From JAMXLG01 sp963765935 (lineage in GTDB: Bacteria > Vulcanimicrobiota > Vulcanimicrobiia > Vulcanimicrobiales > Vulcanimicrobiaceae), in assembly GCA_963765935.1 (NCBI GenBank), contig CAVXXX010000001.1, positions 1,612,001 to 1,676,000 on the forward strand: DNA of 64,000 nucleotides, in the 5' to 3' direction. How positions within the stretch are numbered: position 1 is the first letter of the stretch; every line of letters starts with the position of its first letter. Below are positions 8,690-15,742 of this stretch, piece by piece. The notes beneath the pieces were generated by a model. The model saw only the letters and a program-made list of their open reading frames with translations. It was not told the origin of the DNA and did not search any database. Both the position numbers and the translations under genes were made by a program.

Positions 8690-9133
8690 TCAGAGCGCGT
8701 TGCGATGCGCGACGATTGCGTCGTAGAGTCCCTGCGGATCGTCGGTTCCCAGCGTGATCCGCGAGCCGTCGCGTTTCGTTATCTCGACGGCTTGGAATCC
8801 GCCGGCATTCCAAAGCCAACCGTGCCAAATCGTCCAGTGAATGCCCCAGCCCTCGAGCAGCTTCGTTTCGGTCCCCTCAACACTTTGAATATCGGCCAAC
8901 GGAATCGATCCCGCAGGCCATCCCCAGCCGAAGGACCAGGACACGGTGCCGGAATCGACGCGTGTCGTTAGACGCGAAAAGACGGCCATCGACACGGCGA
9001 CAATAACACTCACGATCGCCAGCCCCGGCCCCGCAGACGGGTCCGTGCGCGCGAAAAGAACGAACATTGCGAGCACGACGATCGCGATCCAGTACATCCA
9101 CGTCGAATGCTGCCGATGCTCGTAGCGTTCCAT
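8690..9133 (-). CDS. Small membrane protein with PH-like cytosolic domain (paralogue B)
   Basis: This 147-residue protein has the same plan as its downstream neighbour: two membrane segments (about 14-28 and 36-52), then a PH-like domain with HWTIWHGWLWNAGGF and RDGSRITLGTDDPQGLYDAI. The two genes are evidently a tandem duplication and are probably cotranscribed with the zinc-peptidase gene that ends 8 bp before this one starts. No function can be assigned. Confidence 0.65.
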   Translation of the reverse strand: MERYEHRQHSTWMYWIAIVVLAMFVLFARTDPSAGPGLAIVSVIVAVSMAVFSRLTTRVDSGTVSWSFGWGWPAGSIPLADIQSVEGTETKLLEGWGIHWTIWHGWLWNAGGFQAVEITKRDGSRITLGTDDPQGLYDAIVAHRNAL

Positions 9134-9141
9134 GATGCTAC

Positions 9142-10056
9142 TTACCCCGGATACCAGCCGCTTTTCGCAACGAACGCCTTTGGATCTCGCATCTGGATGA
9201 TCTCGCGAAACGCGGCACGCTCATCCGATTCGTGCTCGTAATACGACTTCACGATCCGATACCCGACCCAATACCCAAGATCGCCCTGCTTGCTCATCGT
9301 GCTGTTGTCGATCCAATTCGAGAGGTCCGTCGAGTTCTCGTCGGCGACAAACTCGGTTTCGATTTGCTTCTCTCGCCCCTTCGTTGCAGCTACCATACTT
9401 GCGCTGGTCACTTCGCCGGGCTCACCGGAAATGAGCTCTGCCGTAAACTCCGCTGCTCCTTCGATAATCGAAGCCTCGAGCAGCGTCGGTTTCGGGTCGT
9501 TGTAGATCTCCGGTGCCGCCCGCGCCTGCTGCACGTGCGTATATTCGTGCGCAATTACGTGCACGAACCGATCCTCCAGGTTCGGATTCATCCACGTGAC
9601 CGCGCACAACGCTTCAAGCCCGATCATCACGCCGGACGCATCGGCGATACCGACGGGTTTACCGCGGCTAACCGCGATCGTTACGGGAGGAAACGCCGCA
9701 TCCGGATAAAGATCGCGCAACTTCTCAAATGCGACTTGGAGACGCCGGCGCGCATTCGGCAGAACGGCCATGCATCGCCGGGCGCCTGCATACACCTCAG
9801 GATGCTTTTCGAGGTTCGAAGCAATCGATGCGCCCGTCACCCTGCGCTCCGTTGACAAGCGGTGAAGTCCATCGGAACCGGGATCGATATATTCCGTTTG
9901 AAGTTGTTCGGCCGTCGGATCCCCATGCGCAGACTCGTAAACCGCGTAAAACCGTGTTACGTCGGATGTGTCGATCACCGGCCCCTCTGATGCACCCGCA
10001 GACGCAGCGACGAGCAGCACGGATGTTACCGCGATGAGAATCCGTTTCAACACCAT
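9142..10056 (-). CDS. Secreted DUF2268-like zinc-dependent peptidase
   Basis: The 304-residue protein begins with a signal peptide cleaved after about residue 22. It contains VIAHEYTHVQQ, so His170, Glu171 and His174 form an HExxH zinc motif of a gluzincin-like peptidase. The N-terminal DVTRFYAVYESA...YIDPGSDGL matches the DUF2268 family of predicted Zn-dependent proteases. I prefer the ATG at 10056 over a GTG at 10059 because GGAG lies five bases upstream of it. The gene starts just beyond the terminator of the khpB operon, so its promoter must lie within or upstream of that terminator. Substrate unknown. Confidence 0.75.
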   Translation of the reverse strand: MVLKRILIAVTSVLLVAASAGASEGPVIDTSDVTRFYAVYESAHGDPTAEQLQTEYIDPGSDGLHRLSTERRVTGASIASNLEKHPEVYAGARRCMAVLPNARRRLQVAFEKLRDLYPDAAFPPVTIAVSRGKPVGIADASGVMIGLEALCAVTWMNPNLEDRFVHVIAHEYTHVQQARAAPEIYNDPKPTLLEASIIEGAAEFTAELISGEPGEVTSASMVAATKGREKQIETEFVADENSTDLSNWIDNSTMSKQGDLGYWVGYRIVKSYYEHESDERAAFREIIQMRDPKAFVAKSGWYPG

Positions 10057-10065
10057 CACATCTCC

Positions 10066-10097
10066 ATGAAAAAAGGCGCCGGGTTGCGGCGCCTTTT
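10066..10097 (-). terminator. Rho-independent terminator of the rpmH-rnpA-yidD-yidC-khpB operon
   Basis: A 10-bp perfect stem pairs AAAAGGCGCC (10071-10080) with GGCGCCTTTT (10088-10097) around a 7-nt loop. Read on the minus strand, the stem is followed by a run of six T residues. It begins four bases after the khpB stop codon. Confidence 0.9.
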
Positions 10098-10100
10098 GGA

Positions 10101-10760
10101 CTACTTCGGAAAGATCACCACGCAGCGTTCGGGTTCTTCACCCTCCGACTCGGTTCGTACGAGCGGGCTGTCGGCGAGCGCGATGTGAACGATCTTTCGT
10201 TCCGACGGAAGCATCGCTTCGAGCTTCTGCGGCTTGTGATCGCGCATCACACGCTCGAGCGTCGCGAGCGCGAGGTTCTTCAATTGATCCGCGCGACGCG
10301 CGCGATAGCCTTCGGCATCGATCGTATAGTAGCGGCGATTGTTGCGCACGCCCGCATTGATGATGTTATTGAAGACTAAGTTGAGCGCTTCGAGCGTGTT
10401 GCCGTGACGGCCGATCAACATCGCGAGATCCGGCCCGGTCACTTCGAGATACTCGCCCTCTTGCCGGGGGATGTAGCTGATCTCCGTTTGCTGCACGCCC
10501 ATGCGCTTGAGAATCTCGTTGAGAAGATCGCGCGCCGGCAACGCATCGGGCGGAAAGTCGTGATGTTCACGATTGCTCGTGCCGAGCGGCGCGCCGTAGC
10601 GTCGTCCGCCGCCGTTCCCGCCGCGCCGTCCACCGCCGCCGCCACCGGTGCGCGGGCGTCCGCCGCCGCCACCCGTGCGCGATTCGTTCTTGCCGGGAAT
10701 ATTGCGGTCGCGAATGTTCGCGGGCTGCTCTTCGAACTCGAAATCGTCTTCGTATAACAT
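10101..10760 (-). CDS. khpB: RNA-binding protein KhpB/Jag (KH-R3H) with an RGG-rich N-terminus
   Basis: KhpB (Jag, SpoIIIJ-associated) is an RNA-binding protein encoded beside YidC in many bacteria. The 219-residue protein has a KH domain at about 75-150 (core LIGRHG at 115-120) and an R3H domain at about 155-219 (R...H near 188-192). Residues 28-54 are an unusual Gly/Arg-rich tract replacing the canonical Jag_N domain. Such RGG-like tracts often bind RNA; that role here is inference. Its start codon shares one base with the yidC stop codon. Confidence 0.9.
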   Translation of the reverse strand: MLYEDDFEFEEQPANIRDRNIPGKNESRTGGGGGRPRTGGGGGGRRGGNGGGRRYGAPLGTSNREHHDFPPDALPARDLLNEILKRMGVQQTEISYIPRQEGEYLEVTGPDLAMLIGRHGNTLEALNLVFNNIINAGVRNNRRYYTIDAEGYRARRADQLKNLALATLERVMRDHKPQKLEAMLPSERKIVHIALADSPLVRTESEGEEPERCVVIFPK

Positions 10761-11626
10761 TAGGAATTCGCGCCTTTCGTTTTCTTCTTCACCTTATACG
10801 TCTTGGCCGCACTCGATTGCTTCGGCAGCTTCTTCTTCGCAGCGTTGCTCGTCGATGCAGTATCTTCCGGAGCGGGAACGTCCGTGATCGCATGCGCGCT
10901 ATCGAGGAACGACAGCGGCTCGTGGAATTTGCGCAGCAAATAGAACTGCTGTGCCATTTGGAAAATGTTCGATGAGAACCAGTAGAGGACCATCGCCGAC
11001 GGCCACTGGTACTTGAAACCAATGAAGCCGAGCATCAGCGGCGACATGATCGACATCATCTTCTGCGTCTGCGCCTGCTGCGGATCGGTTGCCGGCATGC
11101 TGCCGAAGCGCACGCTGATATACATCGAGGCCGCATAGAGCACGAGCAGAATCAAATCCGCATGCGCGAGGCTCGCGGCGAAGATCGGGACGCCGAAGAG
11201 CGCCGGCGAATGTTGCGTGATCGCCGTGCCGATCCACAAGAAGTCTTGATTCTCGTACAGCGACTTGTTCTGGATCACCATGTAAAAGACGCTGATAATG
11301 AACGGATACTGCACGATCAGCGGCAAGCATCCGGAGAGCGGATTCGCACCCGCTTCCTTATACAGTGCCATCGTCTCGCTTTGGAGTTTTTGCGGATCGT
11401 TCTTATAGCGCGTCTGCAGTTGCTTGATTTTCGGTGCAAGCTTCTGCATTGCCATCATCGACTTGAACTGCTTCGAATTGAGCGGCCAAAAGATGAGGCG
11501 AATAATTGCGGCGAGGATGATCAACGTGATGCCGAGATTATGAATCGGCACGTTGATCGTATTGACCAGCCACGACATACCGTTGACGATCGGATCCAGC
11601 CAGCTGGTCGCGAGAATAAGGTGCAA
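10760..11626 (-). CDS. yidC: Membrane protein insertase YidC/Oxa1
   Basis: YidC inserts membrane proteins with or without SecYEG. At 288 residues it is the short form lacking the large periplasmic P1 domain of proteobacterial YidC. It shows the Oxa1-type core: hydrophobic segments near 30-47, 97-117, 155-170 and 200-235, the cytoplasmic hairpin LQTRYKNDPQKLQSE near 70-85, and NPLSGCLPLIVQYPF at about 93-107. A Lys-rich tail (about 262-288) likely contacts the ribosome. It overlaps khpB by 1 bp and follows yidD by 3 bp. Confidence 0.95.
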   Translation of the reverse strand: MHLILATSWLDPIVNGMSWLVNTINVPIHNLGITLIILAAIIRLIFWPLNSKQFKSMMAMQKLAPKIKQLQTRYKNDPQKLQSETMALYKEAGANPLSGCLPLIVQYPFIISVFYMVIQNKSLYENQDFLWIGTAITQHSPALFGVPIFAASLAHADLILLVLYAASMYISVRFGSMPATDPQQAQTQKMMSIMSPLMLGFIGFKYQWPSAMVLYWFSSNIFQMAQQFYLLRKFHEPLSFLDSAHAITDVPAPEDTASTSNAAKKKLPKQSSAAKTYKVKKKTKGANS

Positions 11627-11629
11627 CGC

Positions 11630-11866
11630 TTACCTTTCCAAGGGAGAGCACTCAGTCGCCGGGACGAAATCGACGCCGCCGGGGTGCCCTGGGTGACAGC
11701 GAGCAATGCGGCAGACGGCAAGCCAACTGCCTCGCAAGGCTCCAAACTTTTGAAGAGATTCGATCGCGTACTGCGAGCAGCTCGGATAGAACCGGCAATG
11801 CGGTCCCAGCAGAGGCGAGATCGCGATCTGATAGAGACGAATCGGAAGAATCAGGAGATACCGCAC
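11630..11866 (-). CDS. yidD: Membrane protein insertion efficiency factor YidD
   Basis: The 78-residue protein carries the YidD signature: an amphipathic N-terminus RLYQIAISPLLGPHCRFYP, then SCSQYAIE and the Cys-rich CRIARCHPGHPGG. YidD associates with the inner membrane and assists YidC-dependent insertion. It sits between rnpA and yidC, as in most bacteria. Confidence 0.95.
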   Translation of the reverse strand: MRYLLILPIRLYQIAISPLLGPHCRFYPSCSQYAIESLQKFGALRGSWLAVCRIARCHPGHPGGVDFVPATECSPLER

Positions 11867-11876
11867 GGACCTACCC

Positions 11877-12194
11877 CTATACCAATGCCCGCTGCAGATC
11901 GTTTCGCAACTGCGTGAACGGTGCGGTCGCGGCGGCCGGCCGCGCGATGACGAGCACCCGCATGCGGCGCCCCTTCAGCGCTTCGCGCAAAATCGCCGCC
12001 ACGCGGCGGCGAACGGTGTTTCGGACGACGGCCCCTCCGACGGGCTTGCCGACCGTAATGCCGACCACCGAGGATGTATCCTTCGGATGGGGATCGGCGC
12101 GGTAGACGGTCAAGGCTGCGGTGGCGATACGCCGGCCGCGCTGGCGCAGACGGGTGAACTCCCAACTGCGCCGCAGGCTGGCATAACTGCGCAT
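11877..12194 (-). CDS. rnpA: Ribonuclease P protein component RnpA
   Basis: RnpA is the small basic protein subunit of RNase P that helps the catalytic RNA process tRNA 5' ends. The 105-residue protein has the family hallmark VGKPVGGAVVRNTVRRRVA near 48-66 (RNR-type motif) and a basic N-terminal helix with EFTRLRQRGRR. Its ATG overlaps the rpmH stop (TGATG), the typical tight arrangement. Confidence 0.95.
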   Translation of the reverse strand: MRSYASLRRSWEFTRLRQRGRRIATAALTVYRADPHPKDTSSVVGITVGKPVGGAVVRNTVRRRVAAILREALKGRRMRVLVIARPAAATAPFTQLRNDLQRALV

Positions 12195-12328
12195 CAGACC
12201 GTCAGGCGATGACGCCCCTTCTTACGACGGCGCGACAACACGGCGCGGCCGTTTTTCGTGGACATCCGCTCGAGGAAGCCGTGCACGCGTTTGCGACGGC
12301 GGTTGTGCGGCTGAAACGTCCGCTTCAT
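12194..12328 (-). CDS. rpmH: 50S ribosomal protein L34
   Basis: Translated by hand, the 44-residue product starts MKRTFQPHNRRRKRVHGFLE and ends GRHRLTV, with the L34 pattern RM.TKNGR.VL.RRR.KGR. L34 is a small arginine/lysine-rich protein of the large ribosomal subunit. It is first in the operon with rnpA, yidD, yidC and khpB, and lies directly beside the replication origin. Confidence 0.98.
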   Translation of the reverse strand: MKRTFQPHNRRRKRVHGFLERMSTKNGRAVLSRRRKKGRHRLTV

Positions 12329-12350
12329 AGCTTGCTTTACTCTCCCAGGC

Positions 12351-12373
12351 AAAAATAGCCGCCACTCGGCGGC
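12351..12373 (-). promoter_or_regulatory. 5' leader hairpin of the rpmH operon
   Basis: GCCGCC (12358-12363) pairs with GGCGGC (12368-12373) around a 4-nt loop. On the minus strand the stem is followed by TATTTTT. It looks like an intrinsic terminator, but it would lie within the first few transcribed bases downstream of the predicted promoter. A 5' mRNA-stabilising hairpin is therefore more likely than an attenuator. Confidence 0.55.
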
Positions 12374-12385
12374 ACACAGCCCCTA

Positions 12386-12414
12386 AGTATAGAGCGGGCC
12401 CAGGGGGGCGTCAA
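12386..12414 (-). promoter_or_regulatory. Sigma-70-type promoter for the rpmH operon
   Basis: On the minus strand a TTGACG -35 element (12414-12409) is separated by exactly 17 bp from a TATACT -10 element (12391-12386). Both are near consensus and correctly placed about 60 bp upstream of the rpmH start. Confidence 0.85.
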
Positions 12415-12769
12415 GGCGACTCGGATACATTATCGATAATAAGCCGTTATGAGGGGCAGATGATAGGGATTTCCACACCTGTGGACAGAGCTGTGGAGAA
12501 CCTCGCTTTGCAAGCGAGCCGGATCGCGCGGAAACCGGCATTAAACCGGGCTTTTTTTACGGTGTCAAGTGGCGCTGGAAAGCTGTTGAGATGTCGTGAA
12601 AATGCCCGAAAAACCGTTAAAAAGCACCTGTGGATAAGTGGATAAATTCGCTTCCAAAAAGCGCAGGAGCCGGGCCTGATTAAGCCAACCGAAAGCGACC
12701 TCACGGGACCCCAGGAGGGGGCGGCGGGATGCGGCTCTTCATGGTGGTTCGAGTACTACTTTTTGGTCA
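12415..12769. other. oriC: Probable replication origin region (oriC), rpmH-dnaA intergenic
   Basis: This 355-bp noncoding stretch lies between divergent rpmH and dnaA, the classical bacterial oriC position. It contains a 12-bp palindrome ATTATCGATAAT (12429-12440). DnaA-box-like sites occur at 12469-12477 (one mismatch to TTWTNCACA), 12492-12500 (reverse, one mismatch) and 12629-12637 (perfect, reverse). AT-rich tracts near 12541-12560 and 12600-12660 could serve as the unwinding element. Strand bias of the flanking genes switches here. Promoters for dnaA are expected within it, but I could not single one out. Confidence 0.8.
12629..12637 (-). promoter_or_regulatory. Consensus DnaA box
   Basis: TGTGGATAA on the plus strand is the exact reverse complement of the consensus TTATCCACA. 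It is about 130 bp upstream of the dnaA start, so it can serve origin binding and possibly dnaA autoregulation. Confidence 0.8.
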
Positions 12770-14152
12770 ATGGGGACGCAGAGGATGGCGCTTGCGGTTG
12801 GCAACTCCGACATCTCGAATGAGTTGTGGAATTCTGCTCTGGAGGCACTCGAACGCAAGTTTTCCAAGCCGATCTTCGAGATGTGGATCAAACCGATCCG
12901 TCTCGTCTCGATGCACGGCGGTGAACTACTGCTTTCGGTCCAAAGCAATTTCGCGCGCGACTGGGTTGAGAATCGCCTCAAGGGGCAGATCGCGGACGTA
13001 CTGACGGAAGTCTTCGGCGCGCGCTGTGAGCTGCGGTTCGCCGTTGCCGAAGCCGAAGCGACGCCGCAAGCAACACAAGCAGGCCCGACGGCGGCTGCGC
13101 CGACTCGTGCCCCCGAAGAACTCCGCAGTTCGAATCTCAACGCGCGCTATACGTTCGAAGAGTTCGTCGTCGGCAATTCGAACCGTTTCGCGCATGCCGC
13201 CGCGCAAGCGGTCGCGTGCGCTCCGGCGCGCGCATATAACCCGCTCTTCCTTTATGGAGGCGTCGGACTCGGCAAAACGCACTTGATGCACGCGATCGGT
13301 CATCGCGTGTTGCTGGACAACGCAAACGCGAACGTCGTCTACGTCACGTGCGAGAAATTTACCAACGAATTCATCATCGCGCTGCAGAACAACCGTACGC
13401 CGGAGTTCCGCAATCGCTACCGGCAAGTCGACGTATTGTTGATCGACGACATTCAATTCTTGGCGGGTAAAGAGACGACGCAAGAAGAGTTCTTCCACAC
13501 GTTCAACGCGTTGCACGAATCCGGCCGGCAGCTGATCATCAGCTCCGATCGTCCGCCCAAAGAAATTCAAACGCTCGAATCGCGCTTGCGTTCGCGTTTC
13601 GAATGGGGACTGCTCACCGACATTCAGGCACCCGATATCGAAACGCGTGAAGCGATTCTCCGCAAAAAAGCCGAGAGCGAAAAGATTCCGGTCCCCGACG
13701 AAGTGACGTCGTTTATTGCGAAGGTCATTCCGTCGAATATCCGTGAACTCGAAGGCGCCTTAATCCGCGTCGTTGCGTATGCATCGCTAACAAAGTCGCC
13801 GATTACGCTCGATCTCGCGGCCGAGGTGCTCAAAAGCGCCGTCGCGCAGGCGCCGCTGCAACGCATCACGATCTCGAAGATCAAAGAGACGGTCGCGAGC
13901 GCGCACGGCCTCACGGTCAAAGAAATGGATAACGGCCGTCGCGATCAACGACTCGCCGCACCGCGTCAAATCGCGATGTATATTGCGACGGAGCTCACGA
14001 ATTATTCGCTGCCGCAGATCGCCCGCGACTTCGGTAAGAAGGATCACACGACGGTGATGTACGCGCGCGACAAGATCAAAGATCAAATGCAGCGCGACGA
14101 GGCATATCGCAATAAGATCAGGCAACTCATCGCAATGTGCCAGAATCCCTAA
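12770..14152 (+). CDS. dnaA: Chromosomal replication initiator protein DnaA
   Basis: DnaA binds 9-mer boxes at oriC and melts the origin in its ATP form. The 460-residue protein has the N-terminal domain I (about 15-90), a variable Ala/Pro linker (92-118), the AAA+ domain with Walker A GGVGLGKT at 163-170 and Walker B VLLIDDIQFL near 219-228, and the C-terminal DNA-binding domain IV with RDFGKKDHTTVMYA near 420-433. The ATG at 12770 lacks a clear ribosome-binding site. A second ATG at 12785 has GGGG about 9 bp upstream and may be the true start. Confidence 0.98.
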   Translation: MGTQRMALAVGNSDISNELWNSALEALERKFSKPIFEMWIKPIRLVSMHGGELLLSVQSNFARDWVENRLKGQIADVLTEVFGARCELRFAVAEAEATPQATQAGPTAAAPTRAPEELRSSNLNARYTFEEFVVGNSNRFAHAAAQAVACAPARAYNPLFLYGGVGLGKTHLMHAIGHRVLLDNANANVVYVTCEKFTNEFIIALQNNRTPEFRNRYRQVDVLLIDDIQFLAGKETTQEEFFHTFNALHESGRQLIISSDRPPKEIQTLESRLRSRFEWGLLTDIQAPDIETREAILRKKAESEKIPVPDEVTSFIAKVIPSNIRELEGALIRVVAYASLTKSPITLDLAAEVLKSAVAQAPLQRITISKIKETVASAHGLTVKEMDNGRRDQRLAAPRQIAMYIATELTNYSLPQIARDFGKKDHTTVMYARDKIKDQMQRDEAYRNKIRQLIAMCQNP

Positions 14153-14176
14153 CGCTGCCATCCTGAATCCGGAACG

Positions 14177-14202
14177 TGTCATCCTGAGCTTGTCGAAGGA
14201 TC
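14177..14202. repeat. TGTCATCCTGAGC family repeat downstream of dnaA
   Basis: The sequence has the full form: TGTCATCCTGAGC, then TTGTCGAAGGATC. It lies 25 bp after the dnaA stop codon, in the dnaA-dnaN intergenic region. Confidence 0.85.
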
Positions 14203-14273
14203 GGCACGCATCAGAAGCGGTCGGACAGACAAACCCGGCCGTTTTTCTTTATCACTGTTAGCGCATCCGCGGA

Positions 14274-14340
14274 TTTGCGCGAAGCGCAAACCGCAACGGG
14301 TTCGGTTCCACCGAACCCTGCACAAGGTTGCGCCTTTGTG
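14274..14340. other. Three consecutive hairpins between dnaA and dnaN
   Basis: Hairpin 1 is TTTGCGC-GAA-GCGCAAA (14274-14290, 7-bp stem). Hairpin 2 is GGGTTCGGT-TCC-ACCGAACCC (14298-14318, 9-bp perfect stem). Hairpin 3 is CACAAGG-TTGCGC-CTTTGTG (14321-14340, 7 bp with one G-T pair). They are almost contiguous and directly precede a DnaA-box-like site. No T-run follows any of them, so simple terminators are unlikely. Confidence 0.65.
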
Positions 14341-14459
14341 CGTGGATAACTGCACGGGGATCCGAAACAGTGGTTATGTGTATTCGCGGGTGCCGGGCAT
14401 CCACAGCTTATTCCAAGCGGAAACCCGCATCGGAACAAGCAAAAAACGACTTATCCGCG
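14341..14459. promoter_or_regulatory. Second DnaA-box-like region upstream of dnaN
   Basis: CGTGGATAA at 14341-14349 is a reverse DnaA box with one mismatch. TTATCCGCG at 14451-14459 has two mismatches. With the boxes upstream of dnaA this suggests a bipartite origin flanking dnaA, or DnaA control of dnaN. The rest of this 388-bp intergenic region holds the repeat and hairpins listed separately. Confidence 0.5.
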
Positions 14460-14540
14460 AAATACACCGCACTACTACTGTTACGGCGGTATTAGCTAAT
14501 TCTTACCCGGATCTGACGCGAGCGGAGCATCGGTGGAATC

Positions 14541-15656
14541 ATGAAGTTCACCTGTAACACTAAGGACATCGCAAGTGCGGTTGGCGCGGCCAGCAAGGTC
14601 GTCAACGCGCATACGACCGTGCCGATTCTCTCCAACGTCCTCCTGCAGGCCGAAGACGGCAAGATCGCCGTTCGCGCAACCGACCTCGAACTAACGCTGG
14701 AGCAGGCCTTCAAAGCCGAGATCAGCGAGGGCGGCTCGGTAACGGTTCCGGCCAAGCTCTTCTCAAGCTATCTCGGAAATCTGCCGGCGGGCTTACTCGA
14801 GCTCAACGGCACGCCGACGCGGGCCTCGGTCAAGTGCGAGCGCAGCAACTACGACTTCCACGCGCTGCCGGCCGACGAGTATCCGCCGCTTCCGGCCGCG
14901 ACCAAAGGTTCGCACTTCACGATCGGCGCGAAGCGCTTCCGCGACGGTATCGATGCGACGATCTTCGCAGCCTCGAGTGAAGAGGCTCGCGGCGCCGTGC
15001 TGATGGGCACGCTGCTCGAGATCGAGGGCAACAACCTCACGATGGTCGCGACCGACGGCTACCGCCTTGCAAAGTACCAAACAACGCTTGATGACGGCAT
15101 CACCGGCGCCGAGAAGTATATCGTCCCGTCCCGAGCGCTGAACGAAGCGGCGCGTAATTTGAGCAGCGGCGATCAGATTGCCGTCAGCGCGCTCGGAGCG
15201 CAGAGCAACCAACTGCAGATGACGGCGGCTGATGTGTCGATTACCGTGCGTCTCGTGGACGGCCAGTATCCCAATTACCAGCAGGTCATTCCGTCGAAAT
15301 TCGACCGCAGCGTGACCGTCAATACGCAGGCGCTAATCGGCAGCCTCAAGCGCGCCGAACTGGTCGCCGGCGACCGCGCCAGCATGGTCAAGCTCTCCGT
15401 TGCGAATCAAACCCTGATCGTTACCGCAAGCTCCGACGTATCGGGCAACGCGTATGAAGAAATCGAAGTCGAACAAACCGGCGACGATCTCTCGATCGCA
15501 TTCAACGCACGTTATCTGGTCGAGATTCTGAACCACATCAAGAGCGCGCAGACCGTCATTGAATTCCTCGGCCCACTTTCACCCGCCGCAATTCGCCCAG
15601 TCGAAGCACCCGAGGGTGCGCAACAACTCTACGTCCTCATGCCACTGCGCCAATAA
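14541..15656 (+). CDS. dnaN: DNA polymerase III beta subunit (sliding clamp)
   Basis: DnaN forms the ring-shaped dimer that tethers DNA polymerase III to DNA. The 371-residue protein has the three-domain clamp layout. It begins MKFTCNTKDIASAVGAASKV and ends in the conserved LYVLMPLRQ, whose ...MP.R tail is diagnostic. DGYRLAKYQ near 173-181 is the central clamp motif. It follows dnaA in the standard order. Confidence 0.97.
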   Translation: MKFTCNTKDIASAVGAASKVVNAHTTVPILSNVLLQAEDGKIAVRATDLELTLEQAFKAEISEGGSVTVPAKLFSSYLGNLPAGLLELNGTPTRASVKCERSNYDFHALPADEYPPLPAATKGSHFTIGAKRFRDGIDATIFAASSEEARGAVLMGTLLEIEGNNLTMVATDGYRLAKYQTTLDDGITGAEKYIVPSRALNEAARNLSSGDQIAVSALGAQSNQLQMTAADVSITVRLVDGQYPNYQQVIPSKFDRSVTVNTQALIGSLKRAELVAGDRASMVKLSVANQTLIVTASSDVSGNAYEEIEVEQTGDDLSIAFNARYLVEILNHIKSAQTVIEFLGPLSPAAIRPVEAPEGAQQLYVLMPLRQ

Positions 15657-15657
15657 C

Positions 15658-15683
15658 TGTCATCCTGAGCCTGTCGAAGGATC
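15658..15683. repeat. TGTCATCCTGAGC family repeat between dnaN and recF
   Basis: The sequence reads TGTCATCCTGAGC followed by CTGTCGAAGGATC and starts one base after the dnaN stop codon. An imperfect stem-loop follows at about 15692-15717 and may act as a weak terminator. Confidence 0.85.
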
Positions 15684-15742
15684 GCAAGGAACGACGGCGA
15701 GCGGTAATGCTCGTCGTCCGTGCTTTTAGGTGACACGGTAGA

